A stretch of 64,000 nt of DNA from Cyclobacterium plantarum (GCF_011290685.1 NZ_JAANYN010000008.1:174107-238106), one strand, 5' to 3'; positions 54,684-63,951 are shown, counted from the stretch's first letter. Numbers and translations are program-made. Notes: generated by a model from the letters alone, not told the origin.

Positions 54684-55085
54684 ACCGTCTGGCGGTTCAT
54701 CATCCTTTTGACCAACGGGCGATTTTATCGTTCCCAAATACTCCCCTATCACCCTTAACACCCCTAAGATATCTTCCCTCACCTCCCTATTCTCAAAGCG
54801 CAACACCCGGATACCACATAATGTAAGGGCGGAATCCCTTTCCAAATCTGATTGATGTCCTTCTTGCGTATAATGTGGTGACCCGTCCAGCTCCACGGCA
54901 AGTTTCTCCTCCGGACAGTAAAAATCCAAGATAAAATCCCCGTAGCTGTGCTGCCTCCTAAACTTCTTACCCTTTAGACGCCTTCCTTTTAATTGTAGCC
55001 AAAGTAGCTGTTCCTCTTTCGTGGAATTGTTACGCAGGTCTTTTCGGGTTTCTTTTAGTGATTTTTTATTGTTGAGTCGTGCCAT
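54633..55085 (-). CDS. DUF559 (Vsr-like) endonuclease-domain protein
   Basis: 150 residues from the ATG on the complement of 55083-55085. The DUF559 core is present: STKEEQLLWLQLKGRRLKGK, then D54 in FILDFYCP, E65 in AVELDG, H71 and the later RVLRFENREV. The fold is that of Vsr/restriction-like nucleases. The last 16 or so codons (from about 54683 to the stop) are derived from the G-rich repeat, giving a low-complexity Ser/Pro tail. Enclosed by inverted repeat copies. Confidence 0.82.
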   Translation of the reverse strand: MARLNNKKSLKETRKDLRNNSTKEEQLLWLQLKGRRLKGKKFRRQHSYGDFILDFYCPEEKLAVELDGSPHYTQEGHQSDLERDSALTLCGIRVLRFENREVREDILGVLRVIGEYLGTIKSPVGQKDDEPPDGSVSTSRAPSTTPQPPS

Positions 55086-55130
55086 GGCTGAAAAAAGAAT
55101 TGAATTTTCTTTATTAAATTTTATTAATCC

Positions 55131-55184
55131 TCCCCTCCTTGTTTCCACCACCCCCTTATTCCCCCTCCTAAAACAGGAGGGGGC
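55131..55184 (-). repeat. G-rich palindromic repeat, copy 2 (inverted)
   Basis: The palindrome at 55161-55183 has the same arms as copy 3, with loop AAAAC, the reverse complement of GTTTT, and the G-rich run extends leftward on the minus strand. It therefore points toward copy 1, and the DUF559 gene lies between them. Confidence 0.72.
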
Positions 55185-55360
55185 GAGAGAGAGGCTATTT
55201 TATCCTGAGAAGTGCGAAAATCACCTATTCCCAAGATACTAATATTCCGATTTATTTTCTATATTCCCATTTTGCCATTTTGGACGGTTCTTTTATAATC
55301 TCTTTTCACCTCACCTACCACCGTGGCTTAAAGAATACCACTATTTTAAAACAACTAACT

Positions 55361-55423
55361 CCCCCTCCTGTTTTAGGAGGGGGCTCGGGGGGTGGTTAAT
55401 TGGGCTCGGGAGGTAGAAACACT
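55361..55423 (+). repeat. G-rich palindromic repeat, copy 3
   Basis: Same orientation and spacing as copy 1, ending in the same AGGTAGAAACACT tail. It stands about 180 bp outside copy 2, with no gene between. Confidence 0.72.
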
Positions 55424-55505
55424 TTGTCCTTGTTACCAGTCTTAGACGATTACTCATAGTTTATTTGTTACCAAATGCCTCCAAAAAGGCATACGGAAAT
55501 TCAAG

Positions 55506-56378
55506 TTAAAATTCTAACCGCAAAACCATCTCACTAATACTTTCCCTTGTCGCATACACCACCCCTTGCCGGTGCATAAAGGTGGTTTCCGGCGCATTGA
55601 GGTGTAGTTTTTCACCCTTGCTATTAGATACCGGTAAGTCCAGTTCTTCAAAAATCAGGCGGGTGGCGGCAAAATCCCAGATACTACCCCCTCCCTTTTG
55701 CCGCCGGGGGAATTTAATGTAGCAGGCATGCTTGTTTGACAACACACCCAAGGCGTTCCGGACTGCGCCAAAACCAAGGTGGTAGACCACGTCACCATAA
55801 TTTTGGGCTTCGGCCCATTGCTTTATTCGGTCTTTTAAGGCGTTAAAATAGTCGGCCGACTCCATGCTGCTATCCATATAGATATGGAAAATGTGATCAT
55901 CACTGGAATTTCCTAATTGAAAAGGCTGATCGTTCAGTACTACACCTTCTCCTTTAATGGCGCTGTAACAAAGGTCCTCATCCGGTATATAAACGACGCC
56001 GATCACCGAATCTCCGGATTGAGAAATAAGCGCAATGGAAACGGCATATCCCGCACGCTGCTCTGTAAAGGGCAAGGTACCGTCTAATGGGTCAATGCAC
56101 CAGAAATAGTCCTTGTATAAGCGGGATTGGTCATCGGCTGCTTCTTCCGTCAGTAAGCCCAGATCGTATTGGGCAATCCCTGGCCTCAAATGCTTTAAAA
56201 TAATTTCCTGTGCCTTAAAATCGACTTCGGTTACTACTTGGGATGCCAATGAATAGCCCCCCTCCTTTTCATGTTGTTGATAGGGTTGATCCACTTGCGA
56301 TTGAATCAGTTGCCCGGCTTCAATACTTGCTTTAATGGCGCTTTGGCAGAGTGTGGAAAGGGTACTTTTATTCAGCAT
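55506..56378 (-). CDS. inositol monophosphatase-family phosphatase
   Basis: 290 residues of the IMPase superfamily. Metal/phosphate motif WCIDPLDGT (about 91-99), preceded by a TEEA motif, and the C-terminal GGSIWDFAATRLIFEE match. It could act on inositol-1-phosphate, a nucleotide bisphosphate or a sugar phosphate. Its start abuts the stop of the kinase gene upstream, so the two are cotranscribed. Confidence 0.8.
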   Translation of the reverse strand: MLNKSTLSTLCQSAIKASIEAGQLIQSQVDQPYQQHEKEGGYSLASQVVTEVDFKAQEIILKHLRPGIAQYDLGLLTEEAADDQSRLYKDYFWCIDPLDGTLPFTEQRAGYAVSIALISQSGDSVIGVVYIPDEDLCYSAIKGEGVVLNDQPFQLGNSSDDHIFHIYMDSSMESADYFNALKDRIKQWAEAQNYGDVVYHLGFGAVRNALGVLSNKHACYIKFPRRQKGGGSIWDFAATRLIFEELDLPVSNSKGEKLHLNAPETTFMHRQGVVYATRESISEMVLRLEF

Positions 56379-57350
56379 TTAAACGTAATTTAGTTCTTCC
56401 AATACGGACTGTGTAAGTCGCTCGCTATAGTCGTGCATCTTCCAGTGACCGGTGCTCCAGCCATCCAGGAAGCGGTACAAATCGGCCCAGGCGAATTTGT
56501 AAAGCTCCATCCATTCTTCTTTAATCAATTGAAAATCATCATGTTTATCAATCGCCAGTTCAAGTGCATTAAAATAGTGATCTAGCAGTTCCCCGGCATA
56601 CGCTTCGCAGGCTTCTTCGGAAAAGCAACTACTGATAAAGTAGGCGACATCCTTGATGCCACAGCCTTTTCCGACATATTGAAAATCCACTGCTGCCACC
56701 TGATCTTCCAGGCCGAAACAGAAATTGGCCAGCTTGGCATCGCCATGCACCAGGGTCTGAAAGGTAGCCTCATTGAGCCGCTGATCGATAGCCGAAGCTG
56801 CCTGCTGCAGCGGAATATGATTCATTTTCGCCAACTCATCAGGCCGCGTTGCTAAATGCCAATACGTTCCCATTTCCCAGAGGCCTATGGGCGGTACCTG
56901 CATAAATTTCGCATGGAAACGGGCCAGCCAGGTCAGGCAGTTTTTGGCAGCTGCCAGTGATACGGTCTCAGGTACCAATCGGACAGGAAAACCTAAGGCA
57001 TTGAGGTCTTCCATAATCAGCAAGCGCATGCTTCCTTTCGTTTCTTCATGCAACAACTGAGGCACTTTACAATCCGGGCCTGTTAACCGGGCATAATGCT
57101 TGTACCAGTAGCTTTCCACGGCGTAGGATTTGATTTTGCGTTGGTGGGACAAATCGGTATTCCAGCCTCGCGGGTGTTTGCCGGACTCAGGTAGTACTAT
57201 ATGCTTGACAATTACCGACGGATACTCCCCTCCTTCTAAAGTATAGCGTTTAATAGAGCCATACCCACTCCATAGGGTTTGTACCTGTTCGGTGCTTTTA
57301 ATGGCTTTTGCCCGGGAATATTGAAGAATTTGGGAGGCTATTGTGGGCAT
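56379..57350 (-). CDS. aminoglycoside/choline-kinase-like phosphotransferase
   Basis: 323 residues with the APH fold. The catalytic loop VHGDAKLANFCF (about 196-207) has the HGD base, followed by AVDFQYVGKGCGIKDVAYF with the metal-binding D. It resembles the ecdysteroid-kinase-like group. The substrate, perhaps a sugar or inositol-type alcohol, is unknown. It precedes the phosphatase gene with no gap. Confidence 0.78.
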   Translation of the reverse strand: MPTIASQILQYSRAKAIKSTEQVQTLWSGYGSIKRYTLEGGEYPSVIVKHIVLPESGKHPRGWNTDLSHQRKIKSYAVESYWYKHYARLTGPDCKVPQLLHEETKGSMRLLIMEDLNALGFPVRLVPETVSLAAAKNCLTWLARFHAKFMQVPPIGLWEMGTYWHLATRPDELAKMNHIPLQQAASAIDQRLNEATFQTLVHGDAKLANFCFGLEDQVAAVDFQYVGKGCGIKDVAYFISSCFSEEACEAYAGELLDHYFNALELAIDKHDDFQLIKEEWMELYKFAWADLYRFLDGWSTGHWKMHDYSERLTQSVLEELNYV

Positions 57351-57774
57351 GGTTTGTATAGGGTTTTATAGTTATTGAGATGTTGTGTGGTTTGGAAAAT
57401 AAACTACTGGCTTTTTACTTGCTAGCTGAGGTAAACTGATATCCAAATTACCGAAATTTTCTTCTTATTGACGAATGCTGCATTGAATTTGACAAAATGA
57501 AAAATCAGAATCCCCCTTACTAAGGGGGATTCTGAATTTTCAGCATTGGCAGGGACCTTCCGACTTTTGCATGTGGTCAACCCGTTTCAATGACACCAGA
57601 TCAGCTTCAACTTCCCATTTCAGAAAATCTTTCTGCCGCGGCGGAGGGCCAGGGGGATTTTTTGAGAATAACATATATCATCCGGAATAAAATGGTAAGA
57701 CCAATAGCATAAATAGACCGAATAAAGTTAAATTACCTGTTCAAAATGCTGATATCCCTTTAAATACACAAAAA
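57351..57774. other. 424-bp divergent intergenic region
   Basis: Holds the palindromic repeat element described next and AT-rich flanks where promoters for the kinase (minus) and the dehydrogenase (plus) should lie. No gene is evident. Confidence 0.6.
57505..57660. repeat. MITE-like element with AATCCCCCT ends
   Basis: Left end is a perfect 14-bp stem, TCAGAATCCCCCTT (57505-57518) with AAGGGGGATTCTGA (57522-57535). The right end at 57651-57660 reads AATCCCCCT on the minus strand, inverted to the left end. The interior of about 115 bp has a short minus-strand reading that ends EGPCQC, possibly the remnant of a gene. Confidence 0.45.
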
Positions 57775-59580
57775 ATGATGCCCCGCATTCGCAGATTAAC
57801 CAAATTAGTTTATTTGAATTTTGGCTCCAACCAACTGTTTTGGATTTACAGCCTCATTATGGCAATGCTTTTCAGCGTTTCCTGCGAAAAAAAGCAAAGC
57901 GAATTGCCGGCCAGTGATGCGGATAATGGTGGATTGATCCTTCCGGGTGGATTTGAAGCACTGGTGGTCATTGATAGTGCCGGCCCGACCCGACATATTG
58001 CGGTCAACGAAAATGGAGACATTTATGCCAAACTCCGCTTTTCAAGAGACAAGCAGGGTGGCACCATTGGCATGCGGGATCTCAATGGGGATGGAAAAAT
58101 CGACTCTCTCGTCCGCTTTGGTGACTATGAGGATGTAGGTGGGTCTGCCGTGGGGGTTACCATCCACAATGGATACCTTTATACCAGTACGGTAAGGCAG
58201 GTATTGAGGAATAAACTAAGTTCCGGGGAATTAGTACCCGGCAGCAGAACAGAAGTCATTCTCACGGATACGAACCCGAATGTAGCCAGAAACTGGCACA
58301 CCACGAAGCCTGCTGCTTTTGACGGGCAAGGCAATATGTACATCCCATTTGGATCGCCTTCTGATGCGGGTCAGGATATCGAAATCTATGGTCCAACCGG
58401 AATCCCTGAAGGAAAGGGGCTGGATCCCAGTCCGGAACGGGAGATGAATGCCGGCATCTGGAAGTTTGACGCCAACAAAGAGGGTCAGGTTCAAACTGAC
58501 GGAACCAAATTCGCCACAGGTCTTCGGAGCATTGTCGGCATGACCTGGAGCCCGCTGGATGACCAGCTCTATGCAGTAGTCAACGGCATAGACAATTTTC
58601 ACACCCTCTATCCAAAGCTATACTCCTCCTGGCAGGCAGCTGTCCTGCCCTCGGAAACATTGGTGAAAGTGACGGAGGGTGCTGATTTTGGCTGGCCTTA
58701 TGCGTATTACGACCAGTTGCAGGGGAAAAACGTTTTGTCCCCGGCATATGGCGGTGACGGTAAGATCGTTGGCAGGGCAGCGGAATTTGACAAGCCTGTG
58801 ATCGGGTTTCCCGGTCACTGGGCTCCCATGGAATTGCTTTTTTACCAGGGAAGCCAATTTCCAGAAAGGTACAAGAAAGGCGTGTTCGTCGCCTTTCATG
58901 GATCCACGGATCGATCTCCCTACCCGCAAGCCGGATACATCGTCTGCTTTGTTCCCCTGATCGACGGTGTACCTGGCGACTGGGAAGTCTTTGCAGATGG
59001 ATTTGCCGGAGTAGATACGGTAGAAAATACCGGTGATGCCCTTTACCGTCCCATGGGCCTGGCTGAAGGCCCCGATGGCTCCCTGTATATATCCGATTCG
59101 AACAAAGGGAAAATCTGGCGGGTAATGTACAAGGGAAGCAAAAAGGAATTTGGCGAAAAGCAATTGGAGGAAATGAAGCGGCTAACCGCCCACAAAACCT
59201 ATATCAAAACACCGGTAGAGGGTGTTGATAATCTGGATAAGGGCTCGCTTCTTGAAGGAGGAATTCTTTACAATACTTACTGCGCTACCTGTCATCAGCG
59301 CAACGGCGAAGGGGACAATAACCGATTTCCACCCCTCGCCCAATCCGATCGCGTGCTTGGGGAGATTGAGCCCCTCGTTGCCTCCATCCTAAACGGCATA
59401 CAGGGCGAGATTACGGTAAGGGGAAAAACCTACAACGGGTACATGCCTCCGCATGCCAATATCCTGGATGATCATGCAGTAGCTTCCATAAGCTCCTATA
59501 TCCGAAACAGATGGGGAAACAAAGCCAGTCCCATCAGCCCGAGTGAGGTCAGCAAAATCAGGGAGAAGGTGGTAAAGTAA
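57775..59580 (+). CDS. sorbosone/glucose dehydrogenase-like lipoprotein with cytochrome c
   Basis: 601 residues. Hydrophobic signal then lipobox SVSC (C37). Residues about 60-470 form a PQQ-type propeller (GFEALVVIDSAG, RNWHTTKPAAFDGQGNMY, RPMGLAEGPDGSLYISD). The C-terminal cytochrome has C503-x-x-C506-H507 (CATCH). It should oxidise a sugar or alcohol in the periplasm and pass electrons to its own heme. A second fused dehydrogenase follows 66 bp downstream. Confidence 0.82.
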   Translation: MMPRIRRLTKLVYLNFGSNQLFWIYSLIMAMLFSVSCEKKQSELPASDADNGGLILPGGFEALVVIDSAGPTRHIAVNENGDIYAKLRFSRDKQGGTIGMRDLNGDGKIDSLVRFGDYEDVGGSAVGVTIHNGYLYTSTVRQVLRNKLSSGELVPGSRTEVILTDTNPNVARNWHTTKPAAFDGQGNMYIPFGSPSDAGQDIEIYGPTGIPEGKGLDPSPEREMNAGIWKFDANKEGQVQTDGTKFATGLRSIVGMTWSPLDDQLYAVVNGIDNFHTLYPKLYSSWQAAVLPSETLVKVTEGADFGWPYAYYDQLQGKNVLSPAYGGDGKIVGRAAEFDKPVIGFPGHWAPMELLFYQGSQFPERYKKGVFVAFHGSTDRSPYPQAGYIVCFVPLIDGVPGDWEVFADGFAGVDTVENTGDALYRPMGLAEGPDGSLYISDSNKGKIWRVMYKGSKKEFGEKQLEEMKRLTAHKTYIKTPVEGVDNLDKGSLLEGGILYNTYCATCHQRNGEGDNNRFPPLAQSDRVLGEIEPLVASILNGIQGEITVRGKTYNGYMPPHANILDDHAVASISSYIRNRWGNKASPISPSEVSKIREKVVK

Positions 59581-59646
59581 ACATTCACGTTTTAGTTAGC
59601 CAAAACTTTATAAATTTACAGGTATTCAATGCTAGCGAGCTGAAAA

Positions 59647-61866
59647 ATGAAAACTGCCATTTTAACTAAGGCCAAAAATCAAAAATATCCGGTAACCTTG
59701 GGGGTGATTCTCGGTACGCTCCTTCTATTAGGAAGTGGAGCCTGTACGCAAAATCGCGGTACCTATTCCAATTGGGGCATCTATAAAGCCGACGGGGAAA
59801 GTAGCAGCTACTCCCCCCTTGATCAGATCAACAAAGAAAATGTCTCTAAACTTACCCTGGAATGGGTTTTCGAACCAAATGACACCATTGCTGATGGCAG
59901 GCCGCAAAACAGTGAAAGCAATCCGATCATCATTGAAGATGTCTTATTCACCACCTCTGCCCGAGGAAGGTTATTCGCAGTCGATGCGGTCACCGGCCTA
60001 TTAAAGTGGAGTTTTGACCCTTTTGACGGGGAACGCGGAGGCGGAATCAAGCGAGGTGTAACGTATTGGGAGGACGGTCCGGACAAACGCATACTTTTCA
60101 CCGGCGGCGATAAACTTTTTGCCATTGATGCGAGCACCGGGGTTCCCATCCCTTCATTTGGCAAGGAAGGTAAGGTAGATTTAAACCAGGGCATGCGGGG
60201 CGACCCGGATAAAATCTCGGTGATACCCACTTCACCGGGAATTATTTTCGAAGATTTGTTGATACTGGGCACGGAGGTTTCGGAGCTCTATGGTGCAGAG
60301 CCTGGCCATGTAAGGGCCTTTAACGTGCGTACGGGGGAGTTGGTATGGACTTTTCACACCATCCCACAGCCCGGTGAAGTAGGGCATGAAACATGGCCTG
60401 CGGATGCCTGGAAGTATGCCGGAGGTGCCAATAACTGGGGAGGATTAAGCCTGGATGCCTCCCGTGGGATGGTCTTTTTTGCTACGGGATCTCCTGCCTA
60501 CGATTATTATGGCGCAGACCGCAAAGGCATGAACCTGTTTGGCAACTCGGTAGTAGCGGTGAATGCCAGAACCGGGGCCTATATCTGGCATTTCCAAACA
60601 GTACACCACGACCTTTGGGACTACGATTTACCGGCTCCTCCAAATCTGGTAACGGTGAAACAAAATGGCCGTAAAATCGATGCGGTTGCCCAAACGTCCA
60701 AAGTGGGATTTCTCTATGTATTGGACAGAGAAACCGGGGAATCCTTATTCCCCATAGAAGAAAGGCCGGTACCATCCTCAGATGTTCCCGGAGAGGAAGC
60801 CTGGCCCACCCAGCCATTCCCGCTGAAACCAGCTCCCTATGCCCGGCAATATTTGGACGAAACTGACATCGCTGATTATACACCATCCTCAAGGGATTCT
60901 CTTATCCAGGTTTTCCGTTCGCTTCGTTATGAAGGACTTTTTACTCCTCCATCCGTAGGTGGAACATTGCAGTTTCCCGGTTCCCGGGGGGGCTCAAGTT
61001 GGGGCGGTGCGGCCTTTGATGCCTCGACCGGCCTGCTGTATGTCAGGTCAAATGATTCACCTGAAATCATGCGCCTGAAAAAAGTAGCGCCTGAAAAGGC
61101 CATCACCAACCTTTCCGTTTACAAACAGGGAGAATCGATCTATACTACCTATTGCGTGAGCTGTCATGGCAGGGATCGAAATGGAGACGAACAGGGAAAT
61201 CCTTCCCTGGTAGGGTTAAAGGGACGTATGAGCCGGGAAGATGTGCTTACCAAGATAAAGCAGGGAGGAGGTAAAATGCCCAACTTCTCCAGCGTCATTT
61301 CTGACAAAATAAAAGAAGAAGCTATTCTGGCTTACCTTTTTGAGAACGAAATCAAAGAACGTTCCCGAAGGGAAACATCTTTCCTGAACGAAATTAACAA
61401 CAACCAGGATGCATCCCGTGAAACCCAATCCATAGATAGCCTTCCGCGATACCTGAACCTTACCGCCTATGGATATTTCAGGGATTCAAAGGGCCGACCG
61501 GGTATCAAACCGCCCTGGGGCATGCTTCATGCCATCGATTTGAATACCGGGGAGTATGCCTGGAGCGTCCGTTTGGGCAATAATATTGAACTCCAGTTTG
61601 GTGAGCAAGAGACAGGTGAAGCGGGTTCCGCCGGACCCACAGTTACCGCTGGCGGACTGGTGTTTATAGCCGGGACGAGGGATAACAAATTTAGGGCTTT
61701 TGACAAGGATACAGGTGAAAAACTTTGGGAAATTGACTTACCGGGTTTTGCCAATGCCAATCCCAGTAGCTTTCAGGTGGATGGCAGGCAGTACATCGTA
61801 CTTTCTGTAGGAGGAAATTCCGACAACACGGCCGGATCGGTAATGGCGTTTTCATTGCCTGACTGA
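59647..61866 (+). CDS. PQQ-dependent quinoprotein dehydrogenase lipoprotein with embedded cytochrome c
   Basis: 739 residues, lipobox SGAC (C33). Eight-bladed quinoprotein propeller (LEWVFEPNDT, KWSFDPFDGE, WGGLSLDASRGMVFF). The cytochrome c motif C503-x-x-C506-H507 (CVSCH) lies inside the propeller sequence, between blades, and the propeller resumes at YLNLTAYGYF. Likely a glucose or polyol dehydrogenase using PQQ. PQQ synthesis genes are not in the window. Confidence 0.85.
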   Translation: MKTAILTKAKNQKYPVTLGVILGTLLLLGSGACTQNRGTYSNWGIYKADGESSSYSPLDQINKENVSKLTLEWVFEPNDTIADGRPQNSESNPIIIEDVLFTTSARGRLFAVDAVTGLLKWSFDPFDGERGGGIKRGVTYWEDGPDKRILFTGGDKLFAIDASTGVPIPSFGKEGKVDLNQGMRGDPDKISVIPTSPGIIFEDLLILGTEVSELYGAEPGHVRAFNVRTGELVWTFHTIPQPGEVGHETWPADAWKYAGGANNWGGLSLDASRGMVFFATGSPAYDYYGADRKGMNLFGNSVVAVNARTGAYIWHFQTVHHDLWDYDLPAPPNLVTVKQNGRKIDAVAQTSKVGFLYVLDRETGESLFPIEERPVPSSDVPGEEAWPTQPFPLKPAPYARQYLDETDIADYTPSSRDSLIQVFRSLRYEGLFTPPSVGGTLQFPGSRGGSSWGGAAFDASTGLLYVRSNDSPEIMRLKKVAPEKAITNLSVYKQGESIYTTYCVSCHGRDRNGDEQGNPSLVGLKGRMSREDVLTKIKQGGGKMPNFSSVISDKIKEEAILAYLFENEIKERSRRETSFLNEINNNQDASRETQSIDSLPRYLNLTAYGYFRDSKGRPGIKPPWGMLHAIDLNTGEYAWSVRLGNNIELQFGEQETGEAGSAGPTVTAGGLVFIAGTRDNKFRAFDKDTGEKLWEIDLPGFANANPSSFQVDGRQYIVLSVGGNSDNTAGSVMAFSLPD

Positions 61867-62244
61867 TAGATGCTAAAAAAGCTTTACACGCCTATCCTTG
61901 TACATACAATGGTGATGAAACCAGTGAAGCTGTATAAAGGGAGATTTACACAGGCTGGACCATATTTCCGGGGTACGATTCTGCTGGAAAGTTGGGTTGA
62001 GTTCCCTGGCTTGTTCCGGTTTCTTTTTTTCAAGTCTTCGAAATTGGGTTATATTTCTCTTTCACTCATCAACAAGTCTTCCTTTCCAAATTTCCTATAA
62101 AAAAAATGTGCGTATCAATTTTATTTAATAAACGATCAATAACCTGTTCCTTGATTATTTCAGTTTGATTCTGTTAGTAAGAATTTTTTTTGTAGTTCAG
62201 GTTTACCATTTATTTCGTAACTTCAATATCTAAAAATCCTCATT
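61867..62244. other. 378-bp intergenic region, nothing convincing
   Basis: Directly after the quinoprotein stop. A 76-residue open frame (61870-62100) has no homology signal or ribosome site and is set aside. The end is AT-rich and should carry the DUF2911 gene promoter. Confidence 0.55.
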
Positions 62245-62796
62245 ATGAAAAAGAATATTTTAATTGGAGCTGGAATAATCGTATTGATATTTATTATCTG
62301 GGTGGTTTATGGCTTGTTTTTCGCCACACCGGTAAGTCCCCCGGCTACTACTTCCTACAGCCAGGACGGGTTGGAAATCACTGTGGAGTATAGCCAACCG
62401 TCCAAAAAAGGCCGGCTGATATTTGGGGAGGAAAGTGATGGTGCATTGCAGCCTTATGGACTTTATTGGAGGTTGGGTGCGAATGCCGCTACGGAAATCA
62501 CCTTCAGCCAGGATGTAACCTTTGGTGGCGAACCTGTAAAGGCAGGAACCTACCGCATGTATGCCATTCCCGGAGAGGATGCATTTGAAGTGATTTTAAA
62601 CAGCGAAACCGATGTTTTCTTTGGTGCGGTAGAGCCGGATTCGGAATTGGATGTGGTGAAGGTTGATGCCCCGGTCCAAGCAACTCCTTCGGAAGTGGAA
62701 ACCTTTACCATTGCTATCAGCTCCTCAGACGGCGGTGCCACAATTGCCTTTAGTTGGGATCAAACCCGGTTTACCGTACCGGTTGCCCTACAATAA
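62245..62796 (+). CDS. DUF2911 protein with N-terminal membrane anchor
   Basis: 183 residues. One hydrophobic helix near the N-terminus (IIVLIFIIWVVYGLFFA) and a DUF2911 domain (VEYSQPSKKGRLIFGEESDG, GLYWRLGANAATEITF, PVKAGTYRMYAIPG). Unlike the paralogue at 15236 it lacks TPRs and is membrane-tethered. The amidohydrolase starts 3 bp after the stop, so they are cotranscribed. Confidence 0.84.
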   Translation: MKKNILIGAGIIVLIFIIWVVYGLFFATPVSPPATTSYSQDGLEITVEYSQPSKKGRLIFGEESDGALQPYGLYWRLGANAATEITFSQDVTFGGEPVKAGTYRMYAIPGEDAFEVILNSETDVFFGAVEPDSELDVVKVDAPVQATPSEVETFTIAISSSDGGATIAFSWDQTRFTVPVALQ

Positions 62797-62799
62797 TTA

Positions 62800-63933
62800 A
62801 TGGCATTCTCTAAAAAGAAATGGGTTTGGATGCCCCTTTCGTTTTTATTGTTTCTGGGCCTGGCGTATTGGCTTATAGGTAAAATTCAGTATAGGCTTAA
62901 CCTGATGGATGTAGAAGAATATGCACCTGTATCCACGCTTAAAGTGCCAGAACACCTACTCACCAGTGCGAAGTATCCTTTCGTAGATGTGCATAACCAC
63001 CAGTTTACCATGCCCATTCAAAATCTGGACAAATTGGTACAGGAGATGGATGATCTGAACATGGCCGTAATGGTTAATTTAAGTGGTTTTAGAGGAAAAT
63101 ACCTGGAGTGGTCGCTGAGCAATGTCAACGAAAAGTATAGCAATCGATTTATCCTTTTCATGAATCTCGATTTCGAAAAGCTGGATGACGAGGGCTGGCC
63201 AAATGAAACCCTGACCATGATGGAAGAGGCGGTTAAGATGGGTGTAAAAGGCTTGAAAGTATATAAGACTTTAGGCCTCACTGAGACGGATAATGAGGGT
63301 AATAGAATACAGGTTGATGACCCCCGTTTGGACCCTATATGGGCCAAGTGTGGTGAATTGGGCATCCCGGTGTTGATCCATACCGGTGAACCTGCTGCTT
63401 TCTGGCTGCCTAAAGACAAGCACAATGAGCGATGGCTGGAGCTCAAGCAATACCCTTCGAGGTACAAGGATCCGGAGGCAAATCCTTCTTTTGAGGAAGT
63501 AATGGCCGAACAGCACAATGTCTTCCGAAAACATCCGAATACCAAATTCATTGCAGCCCATTTGGGTTGGTTTGGCAACGACCTTGCGCGATTGGGAAAT
63601 TTGCTGGATGAAATGCCGAATGTGTATACCGAATTAGGTGCCGTTTTGGCGGAATTAGGAAGACAACCGGTGACGGCCAGGGCCTGGTTGATAGCCTATC
63701 AGGACCGGGTTATGATGGGAAAAGATGCCTATAACAAGGAAGAGTACTACACTTATTTCCGTGTGCTGGAGACCAGTGACGAGTATTTCGATTATTACAG
63801 AAAACGGCATGCGCATTGGAAAATGTATGGCCTGGCCCTCCCCGACCCTGTCTTGCGAAAAATCTACTATAAAAATGCTATACAGGTGATTCCTGGCATT
63901 GATGCCTCTCTGTTTGAAAGGCCTGATAACTAA
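62800..63933 (+). CDS. membrane-anchored amidohydrolase-family protein
   Basis: 377 residues. N-terminal membrane helix (LSFLLFLGLAYWLIG), then an amidohydrolase-2 TIM barrel with DVHNHQF (first metal pair), LIHTGEPAAFW and FIAAHLGWFGNDLARLG (metal histidines). Family members hydrolyse or decarboxylate small cyclic or aromatic acids. Its pairing with the DUF2911 protein suggests a joint role. Confidence 0.82.
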   Translation: MAFSKKKWVWMPLSFLLFLGLAYWLIGKIQYRLNLMDVEEYAPVSTLKVPEHLLTSAKYPFVDVHNHQFTMPIQNLDKLVQEMDDLNMAVMVNLSGFRGKYLEWSLSNVNEKYSNRFILFMNLDFEKLDDEGWPNETLTMMEEAVKMGVKGLKVYKTLGLTETDNEGNRIQVDDPRLDPIWAKCGELGIPVLIHTGEPAAFWLPKDKHNERWLELKQYPSRYKDPEANPSFEEVMAEQHNVFRKHPNTKFIAAHLGWFGNDLARLGNLLDEMPNVYTELGAVLAELGRQPVTARAWLIAYQDRVMMGKDAYNKEEYYTYFRVLETSDEYFDYYRKRHAHWKMYGLALPDPVLRKIYYKNAIQVIPGIDASLFERPDN

Positions 63934-63934
63934 A

Positions 63935-63951
63935 AAAAAACAGGGTTTTTT
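63935..63951 (+). terminator. weak terminator-like hairpin
   Basis: AAAAAAC and GTTTTTT pair around AGG just after the amidohydrolase stop. The stem is A/T-only apart from one pair, so strength is doubtful. Confidence 0.35.

Larger units (their letters stand above)
55086..55505. other. intergenic region with repeat copies 2 and 3
   Basis: 420 bp without a gene. It holds the inverted repeat copy 2 (55131-55184), an AT-rich stretch and the direct copy 3 (55361-55423). Confidence 0.6.

Noticed and set aside
58618-59163. 181-codon minus-strand frame inside the dehydrogenase gene
   Set aside because: Shadow of the strongly supported plus-strand gene.
61870-62100. 76-codon plus-strand open frame after the quinoprotein gene
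   Set aside because: No recognised motif; hydrophobic end only, in an AT-rich spacer.
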